Part shown: in pieces, positions 39,825-51,015 of the stretch
Position numbering within the stretch: the first letter of the stretch is position 1
How the letters are laid out: every line of letters starts with the position of its first letter
Assembly: GCF_000189635.1 (NCBI RefSeq)
Contig: NW_002476407.1
Coordinates: forward strand, 124,001 to 188,000
Reading direction: 5' to 3'
Length of the DNA: 64,000 nucleotides
DNA from: Tetrahymena thermophila SB210
Taxonomy: Eukaryota > Ciliophora > Oligohymenophorea > Hymenostomatida > Tetrahymenidae
Made by a program: the position numbers and the translations under genes
Notes under the pieces: generated by a model
What the model saw: the letters and a program-made list of their open reading frames with translations, nothing else
Told to the model about the DNA's origin: nothing
Database searches by the model: none

Positions 39825-40064
39825 AGATAAACAGCTATACTCGACTTGCTCTTTAATTACAGTGAATATAGAACGAAATTAAATTTGGTACTCACTATAA
39901 TAATGAGACTTTGGTAATATAAATTCAAACAAGATTTTGACCAGTTCAATTATTATTTTGATACATATACTCTAATTAATATTAAATTGAATGCTTATAT
40001 GTATTTAAATATAATACTTTATTTTATTAGAATATAATTAATAGTAGTTTGATCTTAATAAAGA

Positions 40065-41759
40065 ATGAATTCTAAAGACAGCTAAGAATTTGGAGAGCTG
40101 GGATATTTATTTTAAGAAAAAGATGATCATGATGATGACGCAATTACACTCCTTTAGGAGACTGTTTAACTTGATCCTAAAGACAGCTAGGCATTTAGAC
40201 AGCTGGGATATTAATTTCTGAAAAAATAAATGTATGATGATGCTATAACATTATTTTAGAAAGCTATTTAACTTGATGATAAAGACAGCTGGGCATTTGG
40301 AAAGCTGGGATATTCATTTCTAAAAAAAAAAATGTATGATGATGCTATTACATTCTTCTAGAAAGCTATTTAACTTAATGATAAAGACAGCTGGGCATTT
40401 GGAAAGCTGGGATATTCATTTCTAAAAAAAAAAATGTATGATGATGCTTTTACATTCTTCTAGAAGGCTGCTTAACTTGATCCTTAAGACAGCTCGGCAT
40501 TTGCAAATCTGGGATATTTATTTTATAAAAAAGAAATGTATGATGATGCTATTACATTCTTCTAGAAGGCTGTTTAACTTGATCCTAAGTGCAGCTGGGC
40601 ATTTGGAAGGATGGGATACGTATTTCTGAAAAGAGAAATGAATGATGATGCAATTAGTTTCTTCTAGAAGTCAGTTTAACTTGATCCTAAGGACAGCTGG
40701 GCATTTGGATAGCTGGGATATTTATTTCTGAAAAAAGAAATGTATGATTATGCTATTAAATTCTTAAAGAAGGCTGTTTAACTTAATCCTAAAGACAGCT
40801 AGGCACTTGGAAAGCTCGGTTATACATTTCTGAAAAAATAAATGTATGATTATGCTATTAAATTCTTAAAGAAGACTGTTTTACTTTATCCTAAGGACAG
40901 CTGGGCACTTGGAAAGCTGGGTTATTCATTTCTGAAAAAAGAAATGTATGATGATGCTATTACATTCTTCTAGAAATCTATTTAACTTAATGATAAAGAC
41001 AGCTGGGCATTTGGAAAGCTGGGATATTCATTTCTGAAAAAATAAATGTATGATGATGCTATTACATTCTTCTAGAAAGCTATTTAACTTAATGATAAAG
41101 ACAGCTGGGCATTTGGAAAGCTGGGATATTCATTTCTGAAAAAAGAAATGTATGATGATGCTATTACATTCCTCTAGAAGGCTGCTTAACTTGATCCTAA
41201 AGACAGCTTGGCATTTGCAAATCTGGGATATTCATTTATGAAAAAAGAAATGTATGATGATGCTATTAAATTCTTCTAGAAGGCTGTTTAACTTGATCCT
41301 AAGTGCAGCTGGGCATTTGGAAGGATGGGATACGTATTTCTGAAAAAAGAAATGAATGATGCTGCAATTACTTTCTTCTAGAAGACAGTTTAACTTGATC
41401 CTAAGGACAGCTGGGCATTTGAATAGCTGGGATATTTATTTCTGTAAAAAGAAATGTATGATTATGCTATTAAATTCTTAAAGAAGGCTGTTTAACTTGA
41501 TCCTAAAGTTAGCAATGCACCTTTAAATCTAAGAATGGCATTTTACAAAAAAAGAAGGTACCAACATTCAATTATATATTTCAAGAAGTGTATTTAAATT
41601 GATCCAAAAGTTATGGTGAACCATTTTAACCTTTCTCTTGATTTTGAGTTTAAAAAAATATACAAACATGCAATTAAATCATCAAAAGAGGGTTTAAAAA
41701 ACAATCCTTAAGATAGCAAAACACTATAATTGTAAAAATCTTTAAAAAGCTAGATTTGA
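40065..41759 (+). CDS. TPR-repeat protein, 16 near-identical 34-residue repeats (array B)
   Basis: A single intact frame of 564 codons, checked base by base across the array. It consists almost wholly of tetratricopeptide repeats of exactly 34 residues. A typical unit is WAFGKLGYSFLKKEMYDDAI followed by a second helix near TFFQKAVQLDPKDS. The TPR consensus positions (Trp4, Gly8, Tyr11, Ala20, Phe24, Ala27, Pro32) are visible. Units 4-7 and 11-14 match each other better than their neighbours, a seven-unit super-repeat. The last two units are divergent and act as a cap. There is no signal peptide, membrane segment or extra domain. TPR solenoids bind peptides of partner proteins; the partner is unknown. 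Under the standard code the frame is full of stops, so it would be missed. Confidence 0.88.
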
Positions 41760-43268
41760 TAGACTCAAGCTATTTTTTTGTTGAAAAATGGAAAATTAAA
41801 AAGTTAAATGAGATATTAGAATTAAAAATCAAAGTTAAAATTAAATCAAATAAAATAAAATATAAAACAAAATATCCATAAAAACCAATTTTGAAAAAAA
41901 TAAAGATTTATAAATTAAAATAAAAAACAATACTTAAAAATATTTTTAGGTATTTTAATCCTTGTTTAAACATCATTTTATAATAAAAAATAATTATTAC
42001 TGTAAAAATATAAATTTGAATGATTTTTTACATTTATATATACCTTTGCGTACATATTTTTTTAAATTATTCTTTTCATCAATATTTAAAATTTTTTGAT
42101 TCTTTATAAATCGTACATTTTATGGATAGGTTAATTTAAACAAAAATCGAAAATAATTAAAAAAATACTCATTTACAAAATATTTTAAAAAAATGATTAT
42201 TTTTACAAGAAGAAAATTAATTAGGTTAGCAATTAAAAATTTTTAAAGTCTAATGAATTATATGAGTTTGCTTTAGAAAGGCTATTTATTTTTATATGAA
42301 AAACAACTATATATTTACTATTAAAAATAAATTTAAAAAATCTATTGAATATAAAAACTATTTATTAATTAGATGAATTATTTAAAATTTTTAGGGTTTA
42401 AATAATTTTATGAGTTTAATTGACTAAAATAATTTATTTTTGTTATAAAAACAATTATTAGCATTAAAAACACATTTTTAAATATGAAAATAGGTATCTA
42501 TTTTTTAATTAAAATATTTATCAAAACATCAACTATTTATTTAATTATTTAAATTAAATTTGATGATTTTAATATCAAATTTTATTTCTTAATTATTTTA
42601 AAAATTGAATTAATTGTTAAGTAAGGAGAAATTATAATTAAAAAAAAAAAATTAAAAAAACTCTTTTTCCTAGTAAATGAATTTTAATTATATTTCATTA
42701 ATATATATTTTTTAAGAATTATCATAGTTATTCTAAAATATCTAAAATCGATTTTATTATTTATTTAATACAGAAATGATATATTTTTATTTCAAGTATA
42801 AAAAATATTAAGAGGATAGAAATATCGCATAAGGCATCAAACAAATGTCTTGTAATATTTTAAAAAGTAAAAATCTTTAATCTAAAATTTTTAACTGGAT
42901 AGGTAGAGTAATTTGTGATATAAATTAATTAAATTAATTTTATTTTATTAAAAGTTACAATTTTTTATTTTTAATGTAAATACATTTATAGATATTTATT
43001 TTAATGAATATAAAAATTATGTCAAAGTTTATTCAAAATTTTTATTTTAAACTAATAAAATTATTTTATTAAACAAAGACAAAAGAAATGTCTGTCTTGA
43101 AAAAAATCAATCATATAAAAATTTTTAGTCTAACTGAAATTATTTTAAAATTTTAAACAAAAAATAACAAATTAAACTTAAAAAAATAAAAACTTTTTTT
43201 AGTGTTTTTGGTAAAAAAAATCCAAATTTTATTTATCTTATAAGCTAGCAAGTAAGCATTCTATGCAT
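41760..43268. other. Intergenic spacer
   Basis: The first about 190 bp resemble the 3' flank of the third TPR array (47809 to about 48010; shared ATAGACTCAAGCTATTTTTT and downstream A/T tracts). This shows the duplicated unit included the 3' end. The rest is AT-rich and shows nothing. Confidence 0.55.
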
Positions 43269-44285
43269 TCAGAATTATTATTATTGTTGTTAGGTATTCT
43301 TTTCTGCTATTAAAAATTATTAAGTAGGATAGTCAACTCCTAGATAGTAAGTTTGCAATATTCTGTTACTAAGAGTCATGATTCCTTTGGACATAGGAAC
43401 TTAAATTAAAACTTAATAAATTCCTTCACTCAATTTTTATGTATATTAAGAAGGTTAGACGGTGATAGTAAACGGCTTAGATTCATCTGTCATTAGTGTG
43501 AATTAAAGATTTTTTAGTTTTTCAATAGATGAGACTGAAATGAAGTGATATTTGTATGGTTAATAATCATATTTTATGCCCTGTGCAGCAAAAGCCTTTA
43601 TCAAGTCTTAAACTTACTCAACTTAAAACTCAAAGAAAGGGCTGTGGATATTAATAAAAACTTCACTTGGGCTAGATAAGCTGAATTAGCCGTATTGTAC
43701 ATTTTAGCTGGAATAGGCAGTGTAGTATCCTTTTTATTCAGAGCTTTTTAAAAAGAAAGGATAAGCATTATTTTTAGTTTTTGATAAATCAGCATCACCT
43801 ATATCAATAATACCCTTCCTTTAATTGGAACCAGCCTAAGGTAAAGTCATGAAGATCTATTACTTAGGGACTATGTGATCAAGGAAAGTAAAGGCATTAT
43901 TTTGTCCGCCAAACTTATACCCAAAGCAGAGTTCAGTTTTTCCATAAAAGATAGATTATTTAATTGGGATAGTAAACTATAAGTTAATTATCTTTTCTCC
44001 AATAACAAAGTCACCTGAGTAGTTATATCCATCAGCAAAAGAATTATAATTATTTTCTGTACTACCACATTAAATAGCTTATTCATAAGTTTCAGTAATC
44101 AGATTAGAACAAAAATCTATATCTGGAGTAACATAGTATTAGCAAATTTTGCCATCTTGAGTTTTCTATTAAATAGGAAAGACTAGAGTATTATCTTCCT
44201 AAAGAATAAGTTCAGTTGAAATACCTTCAAAAGCACAAACTGAGCTAATTAAAATTATAGCTAAGATAAATTACTTTTAGCACAT
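43269..44285 (-). CDS. Secreted A1-type aspartic protease homologue, predicted inactive
   Basis: A single exon of 338 codons. A signal peptide (MCQKQFILAIILISSVCA) precedes a pepsin-like two-lobed protein. The N-lobe has FADGYNYSGDFVIGEKI, matching the pepsin flap region. The C-lobe has GIIDIGDAD, then ISVSSIEKLKNLQFTL, then ITVQPSQYTQ, then IMTLSNRILQTYYLGVDYPT. This order and spacing match pepsin's third strand, substrate-side and C-terminal LG..FLR.YY elements. Neither catalytic D[ST]G is present. At the second site the sequence is INIHSP, with His214 where the Asp should be. The protein is also shorter than active enzymes at its N-terminus. It ends in a short Gln run. I infer a pseudoprotease, perhaps ligand-binding. 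The fold assignment rests on motif order, not on a search. Confidence 0.7.
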
Positions 44286-45532
44286 ATATCTAATGTTAAT
44301 TAATTAATTAATTAATTTTATTTTTTTATTACTTTTTTTTTATAAAGTTCAAGATCCAACAATTAATTAATTTATTTATTTATCCCCTTTAGTCTAATTT
44401 AATTAAAATTTTCTTTATAAAAGAAATTAATTACAATTAATGGATATGTTATAGTTTGGTTGAGTGAAAAATTATTCCAGCATAAAGCCTAGTAAATCTT
44501 GCTTCCAGAATACACATAAAAATTTATTCGAACAGATTTTGATCAAATTTAGTTTTTTTAAGCACATAAAAGTAAACTATTTTTGTATTACAATCAGATC
44601 ATTTTATAGAAATATCCATAATTTGAACATTAATGAGTGTTTGATGCATGGATAATGTAAATGTATTTAATGAAGCAATTATCAAATATAAATAAGGTTT
44701 TTATTCATAAATAACTGAATATAAAAATATAAAATGATTTTAATTAATCATTAAATCTAAGATAGTAGTTAATTCAAATAGTGTTTGTTATATGTCGTTT
44801 GATCTTTTTAATGTAATATAAGTAATGTATTACATTTTAAATTCATTTTTTTAATTTTCCAAAAAACCAAATGATAAAAAATACAAAAAGTTAGTAATCT
44901 AATCTAAAAATTACATTCTTTTTTGATATTTCCTTAATTAATTTTAAACTTTTTACTCTTTAAATATCATTAATTAATACACACAGATTGATATTTAATT
45001 TAGACTTTATTTTTTTTGTGAAAAAAACTTTAACACCACACATTTTTTATGTTTAAATATTACAAACGAAGAAAATAGTTAATATTTTTCAATCAACTTT
45101 TATTTATACACAATATAGATAATTTATTAGAAATAGTTATTTAAAAAAGGCTAAATGAGTTTTTTATTTTGCTTGCCAAAATCTACATTTATATTAAAAA
45201 TAAACAATTATTAATTTTCTGGGTTCTTTACATAATATTTTATAAAATAATATTGTTCCAATTAATTTAACTATAAATAAACACTTTTTAAAAAATTTGA
45301 ATAAATTATAAGATAATTTAGCAAATACTTCAAACATAAAATTAACTATACCCATAATACCTTTTTATAATTTGTATTTTTAATATTTTTTCTAAAAATA
45401 AATAAATAATTTTATTTTTAAAAGTAAAAAAATGAAATAGATTTTAAAAGTTAGAGAGAGATTATTTAAATTTTAGTTTTTTATAAATTTTTTTTAATTC
45501 TATTTTAAATAAATAATAGTAATGAGTATTTT
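44286..45532. other. Intergenic spacer
   Basis: AT-rich with TTAA repeats at its left end. It presumably carries the promoter of the minus-strand gene and the 5' flank of the first 5S gene. A 64-codon standard-code ORF at 44464 has no coding character. Confidence 0.5.
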
Positions 45533-45651
45533 GTTATCGGCCATACTAAGGTGAAAACACCGGATCCCATTCGAACTCCGAAGTTAAGCGCCTTAAGGCT
45601 GGGTTAGTACTAAGGTGGGGGACCGCTTGGGAAGTCCCAGTGTCGATAACC
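45533..45651 (+). rRNA. 5S ribosomal RNA, copy 1
   Basis: About 119 nt with the full eukaryotic 5S layout. Helix I closes as GTTATCG (45533-45539) with CGATAAC at the 3' end. The internal promoter lies around AAGTTAAGCGCCTTAAGGCT and GTTAGTACTAAGGTGGGGGA. The conserved CCCATTCGAACTCCGAAG occurs in loops B/C. A T run follows. It becomes part of the large ribosomal subunit and is transcribed by RNA polymerase III. The sequence matches ciliate 5S as I remember it. Confidence 0.97.
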
Positions 45652-45657
45652 TTTTTT
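45652..45657 (+). terminator. Pol III T-run terminator of 5S copy 1
   Basis: Six T directly after the 3' helix strand of the 5S gene. Confidence 0.85.
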
Positions 45658-45774
45658 CATTTTTTAGTATTTTTTAACTTATATAACTGTATAAAAAAAT
45701 AATTTTAATTATTATTTTTAATATAAAAATTATCATAAATTATTTATATATTCATGCTTATTCTAATTAATTTT

Positions 45775-45893
45775 GTTATCGGCCATACTAAGGTGAAAAC
45801 ACCGGATCCCATTCGAACTCCGAAGTTAAGCGCCTTAAGGCTGGGTTAGTACTAAGGTGGGGGACCGCTTGGGAAGTCCCAGTGTCGATAACC
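45775..45893 (+). rRNA. 5S ribosomal RNA, copy 2
   Basis: Identical in sequence to the first copy, 242 bp downstream, same strand. The spacer between them shares no obvious similarity with the 5' flank beyond TTTTGTTATC/TATTTTGTTATC. The two genes are therefore kept identical while their flanks drift. Confidence 0.97.
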
Positions 45894-45900
45894 TTTTTTT
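45894..45900 (+). terminator. Pol III T-run terminator of 5S copy 2
   Basis: Seven T immediately after the mature 3' end. Confidence 0.85.
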
Positions 45901-46522
45901 ACTAAAATTTATTTTAAAAGTAATAATTAATTTTATGTAGCTATTTATTTTAAATTGTTTACATAAAGGTTAACTTTATAAATTTGTGCAATTATAAAAC
46001 TAGAAAAATAAAATTTATCTTCAGAAGTATATCTGAATATAAATTTGATTATTTATTATTTTCAATAAAAAGCAGAAAATTAAAAGCTTAATGAATATAT
46101 TTATCAAATAAATAGCATTGATTGCACAACAAGGATATACAAATAATCAAATGTAAATTTCTTATTTAATTATTTAGATTTATAAATAATATGATTTTGT
46201 AAACTAAAATATACAACAATAATTTTACAGAAATAACATGAAATATTGAATATCATCTTCTTTTTTTTTATTTTATTTAATATTTGAAAAAAATTTTACT
46301 TTAAAATATTATTGAATGATTTTATTTTATTAGATTAAAATTACATTAAAATCAAATAATTAATATTTTTTAAATTCAACTTTTTAAGAATAATCTTTTT
46401 ATATTTTTAATTTATTTAGCTTTCAAAATTTTTTAATTCAATTCATTAAACCTTATAACCTTATCTATGATAGTTAATTAAAAAAATATCAATCAAATTT
46501 CAATACCAAATTGAAAACATAA
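45901..46522. other. Intergenic spacer
   Basis: AT-rich. Nothing supported. Confidence 0.5.
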
Positions 46523-46877
46523 ATGTTTTTGCAATTAAATGAAAAAATTGATAAAGTAAAAATGGAGAAATATTTTAAATAAGAGCAAGGACAAAGCAAG
46601 TCTATGGATAATAGTATGTAATTCAGCCCAAGAATAAAATTATTAATAATACTTGTCATTTTGGCATATATTAAGTAATGTGCTAGTTTCAAATCATGGT
46701 ATTTTATATTTTGGATATTAAATTTCAGTTATGTCATTAGCTCAGAATACAGTATTTGTAGCTTATGGCTTAAAAGAAAATCAGCATATTCTATATTCAT
46801 CTCTACTCAGTGCTGCTATTCCTTTTAGTTAAATCTTATCAAATCATTGGCAAAATATATTAATATTAGAAAAATGA
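46523..46877 (+). pseudogene. N-terminal fragment of a membrane transporter gene
   Basis: ATG 46523 opens a frame with a hydrophilic leader (rich in Lys/Glu/Gln), then a membrane segment around RIKLLIILVILAYIKQCASF. A 30-bp GT...AG stretch near 46700-46730 could join this to a second frame. That frame reads SLAQNTVFVAYGLKENQHIL then YSSLLSAAIPFSQI, ending at TGA 46875. The second part resembles the first-helices region of major-facilitator or sphingolipid-transporter-like proteins (LLYSSLF...P). Nothing of the remaining ten or so helices follows. TPR-like sequence begins immediately. I infer a truncated gene; the transporter assignment is weak. Confidence 0.4.
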
Positions 46878-47715
46878 TAGTGCTATTTAATTTTATTAGA
46901 AGGTTGTTTAACTTGATCCTAAAAATAGCTGGGCATTTTGAAAGCTTGGATTTTCATTTCTGAAAAAAGAATGTATGATGAAGCAATTATATTCTTCTAG
47001 ATGGCTATTTAACTTGATCCTAAAGACAGCTGGGCATTTGGACAGCTAGGATATTTATTTAATGAAAAAAAAAAATGTATGAAGATGCCATTAAATCCTT
47101 ATAAAAGGCTGTTGGCTGTTTAACTTGATTCTAAGACAGCATGGCATTTGTACAGTTGGGATATTCATTTCAGAAAAAAATAAATGTTTGATGATGGAAT
47201 TATATTCTTCTAGAATGCTATTTAACTTGATCCTAACAGTAGGGCATTTGGAGAGTTGGGATTTTCATTTCAGAAAAAAGAAATTTATGATGATTCAATT
47301 ACATTCTAAAAGAAGGCTGTTTAAATTGATCCTAAATACAGATGGGCATTTGGACAGCTGGATATTTATTTAATGAAAAAAAAAGTATGATAATGCAATT
47401 ACATCCTTCTAGAAGGCTGTTTAAATTTATCCTAAATATGACTGGGCATTTAAATAGCTAGGAAATTCATTTTTGGGAAAAAAAATGAATGATGAGACAA
47501 TTAAATTCTTTTATAAGGCTGTTTAACTTGATCATAAAGATCTGGGAGATTTAATTGTAGAAAAAAAAGGAGCAACATTCAATTATATGTTTCAAGAAAC
47601 GTATTTAAAAAAGATATATTTTATAAGAGTAAAAAAATGTACAAACATGCAATTATATCATTAAAAAAGAGTATAGAACTAGATCCTTAGTAAGCCAAGG
47701 ATAGTATTAACATTC
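46864..47715 (+). pseudogene. Decayed TPR-array gene (array C)
   Basis: Seven or eight 102-bp TPR units like those at 40065-41759, but with broken frames. One unit has an internal GGCTGTT duplication (about 47110). A-runs differ in length (for example 47065 and 47375). Several units have lost a few bases (47150, 47240). The divergent cap repeats are still recognisable near 47570-47700, and the 3' flank matches that of the intact gene. No start codon of the usual context is present, because the array begins inside the transporter fragment. Confidence 0.78.
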
Positions 47716-48377
47716 AGTAAGTCATAAAAATATTCATTCATTCAAAAATAAGTATTCTTTAAGAAAACCACATAACTCTAATTGTAAAGATCTATTAAAA
47801 GCTTGCTATGATAGACTCAAGCTATTTTTTTTATTGAAAAGTGAAAATTAAAAATTTAAATAAGAAAAGAATTAAAATTTAAAGTTAATAAATTAAATAA
47901 AAAAGAAGTAGAAAATAATATAAATGTATATAAATATCAAATTTGAAAATAATAAAGGATTATAAATTAAAAAATTAACACTATCTAAATATATTTTTTT
48001 AGGTATTTATATATAAGCTCAAATATAATATTTTTAGGAACTTGATTTAATCAAAGGCTAACAAATGAAAAAGAATTTTTTATTTTTCTTATATTTTTTT
48101 GTGATTTCTTGATTATAAAAAAAAAGTTAAAATATTGAAAATCAATATTTTTCAATTAGAATATTTAGCAGATTAATACTTTTTCTTTGAAAATAAGAGC
48201 GTATAATAATTTATAATTGTATTAATTATTAAAAATTTAGAAAGAATGCTGAGTAATTTGTAAAACTAAGATTTTTAGGGTGATATATAATAATTTAAAT
48301 AGCATTTAGAGAACGAAAAGCAATATGTTATTTAATGCAAATAAATATATTCTTTAGAGCCTTAACAATAGTAATAG
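47716..48377. other. Intergenic spacer
   Basis: The first part is the TPR 3' flank homology. The remainder is AT-rich with no gene. Confidence 0.5.
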
Positions 48378-48812
48378 ATGCATGATTACATAATATCTTG
48401 CTTAAATAGTTATCTAGTTGGCTTAAATGATAGAAATTCTTAAGAAAATAATTTGATTGCCATTTAAGCAATTAAATATCTTTGCAGAGCTTAAGCAGAT
48501 ATAAGTGTAAAAAAAATTGGATCATTTTATTGCAGTTATTGCTTTGGTAAATTTTAAAAAGAAGAACTAGAAATTGAGTTATTTAACAACAAATTTGATT
48601 TCTAGCATTAATAAAAATCCTCCATATTTACTCTAAAATGTGGGCATACATTTCATTTAAACTGCCTTGAAGAATTAATTAAAGATTTTAAAGTACAATT
48701 GACTGAGTTGATGCCTGATCAATAAATTTAATGTGAGTGTCCAGGCTGTGAACTTGGGTAGGAAAGCTGTATTTATGTTAGTGATTGTTTTAAGTTCTAA
48801 AATTTACAATGA
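48378..48812 (+). CDS. Small RING-type zinc finger protein
   Basis: A single exon of 144 codons. Zinc ligands in order are FYCSYCFGKF (about residues 51-60), LKCGHTFHLNCLEELI (about 88-103), and ECPGCELG (about 126). This is a cross-brace pattern C2-H-C/C2 like RING domains, so an E3 ubiquitin-ligase role is possible. It is short, with no other domain. It is the first of five zinc-finger genes on this strand. It could be an N-terminal fragment of an RBR gene like its neighbours, since sequence after the stop shows no continuation. Confidence 0.65.
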
Positions 48813-49199
48813 TTTGTATTAATAAAATTGATATTATTTATGTTCGATAGATATTGAATGATTGATAATGTATTTATGTATGTTTTAGTAAATTTTATTT
48901 ATTTTTTAATTTTTTTAAAGGATATCTTGATATTTTAATTTTCAATTAAGAAACAAAACAATAATATCATTCAATTAATTAATTTATTTATGATTTGATT
49001 AATTCATTTATTTATTTCCTTATTTATGCTTTGATTAATTAATATTTTTGTTTTAGAATATTTAACATATGATTTTGCTATTTAATAATTAAGAAAATAA
49101 TGTAAATCTAAAAATTTAATAATATATTCTAATAAACTTTTTGAACAAAATTATTAAAACGCGATAGCAAATTGAAAGATAGGAAAAGTAAATATAGAA
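48813..49199. other. Intergenic spacer
   Basis: AT-rich. It includes a repeated TTATTTATGCTTTGATTAAT/TTTATTTATGATTTGATTAATT unit near 48984-49040. Confidence 0.5.
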
Positions 49200-51015
49200 A
49201 TGATCAAGCAATAGACAATTTAGAAAAAGGTAAATGTGGAATAAAAATATATTTAGATATTAGGCTTATTTAAAGAATTTATTATATGTAAATAGAAGCC
49301 TTATTTTAATTATTTATTTTAATTATAAATATTAGACTATTGAAAATGATTTAAAGTATTGTATTAATAGTTTGAGTCCTAACTTGATTTAATTGAGTTA
49401 ATCTATATCTCAAATAAAAAAATTATGCCAAAGCCGTGCTAAATTACAATTATAACTATTATAAGGAGATAAGATATGCATTTTTTGCTAAGGTTATAAC
49501 GATAGATTAGATTAATAGGATTAAAATTAAGTTAAATATTTGAAATGCAAGAAGTGTTAGTAAACATACCATGAAGACTGTATATTGTAAACGATTGAAC
49601 ATTCTTTCTAAGTCTAAAAAAAATAAATTGAAGGAACGGAGGATTATGATTAATTAGCTAAATTAAAACCAACTTTTTAAATAGTTTGTTTAAGATGTGA
49701 TTCATAAGATTGCTTTAGCGAAGAGATTAATGCAAAAAAAATTAATTATATTTAATAGCTAAATTAAATATGCTAGAAAGTGAGAGACTAAGTTTATGAT
49801 TAGATAGTTGAAGAAAAGAAAAAATTAGGCTCATGCTAAATATGTAACTTTTTATGGCTTAAAAGGTAGGCAGAGCATTAAATTTTTGAATGTGATCTTG
49901 ATAAAGACGATGAATTTTTGTAAGAAATTAAAAATTATGAAGAAAATCCTTAAATTGCAAAAAAAAAAATCAAATTATCCAATTGCAAACATATTTTTTG
50001 TCAAAATTGCTTGAGTGATAAAGTTTTGGATAAATAGATTCTATAAGAAGATTATAATTTATGCTGTTAAGCTGAGAATTGCAAAAGTGAACTTACATTT
50101 TAAGAAATATTTGTAATATTAGGAAGCAAATTTAACTGGTATATGAAATATAAGCACCAAAAATTTTTGATAGAAGAACTTAGCAAAATAAAAAATGAAA
50201 TACAATTTGTCAGGTGCAGAGGTGTATATAAGCTAGCTAAATAAAATTGCCTGGGAATAAAATTATAAAATAGATAAGATATAATCAACAGCATTAAAGA
50301 AATACACTAATTAGAGTAATAAATTATATATGAAAATAGCAACATTCTACCAGATCTAAAAGCAATTAAATCAGTATAATTTAATGATTAGGAAAGCATT
50401 TAGTGCTGCAATAGGGTATACTAAGTCATTAGAAATAAGTAGTTAGACATGAAAGCCTTCTTTGAGTAAATCGTTAACTAAACTTAGTGTGAAAATGAAA
50501 AAAAAGAAAGGAAAAATATGTATGATCAGTATTTAGAATCTTATATTAAACCTTTTCCAGATCATGAAAATTAGCCAGAAAACGATTGCTACTTGATCAC
50601 TTGTGAAGATGAAAATTGCTAGTTTTAATTTTGCGTTAATGGTTGTTTAGATATTCATAATGCAATTAATTAGTGTCCTAATGCTGATAGATATAATGAC
50701 AATATTAATATCTTTAATATAGATTTAAATGATGTTGTTAAAAATTTTGGAGCATCTACTTTACACTTTAAGTAGGTCGATGGTTCTGTTATTCTTACCA
50801 ATAGTGTTAAATGCTTTAGATGTTTCAGAGAAATTTAACGAGAGTCTAAAAATGATGAAAACTAAGAATAGCCTAAATGCAAATGCTTTGAAGAATATAA
50901 TAAAATTTAAAATAACAACAATTAAGAAATACATTAAAACTATTATCAATAAATTCAAATTGATGATTAAAATAATCTAAATAATAATGATTAATACGAA
51001 TAAGAAATAATTTGA
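49200..51015 (+). CDS. RING/IBR-like zinc finger protein, degenerate RBR
   Basis: The exons 49200-49229 and 49336-51015 (phase 0) give 569 residues. Cys/His clusters occur as ICIFCQGY...CKKCQQTYHEDC (about 60-105), VCLRCDSQDC (about 140), CQICNFLW...CKHIFCQNCL (about 185-250), then LITCEDENCQFQFCVNGC (about 440-460), and CFRCFRE near the end. This is the RING1-IBR-RING2 order seen in neighbouring genes. But the RING2 GGCNHMxC loop that carries the catalytic Cys of RBR ligases is not found. The C-terminal 30 residues are Asn/Gln-rich. I infer an RBR paralogue that has lost or changed catalysis, possibly a scaffold. Confidence 0.68.

Noticed and set aside
38953..40629. Repeated HSSRRLF-type proteins in the TPR region
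   Set aside because: These are the +1 frame of the TPR units; the TPR frame is open for 564 codons in array B and has the family consensus.
45533..45893. Mobile element or direct repeat around the 5S genes
   Set aside because: The 242-bp repeat is just the two 5S genes; the sequences between and around them do not repeat.
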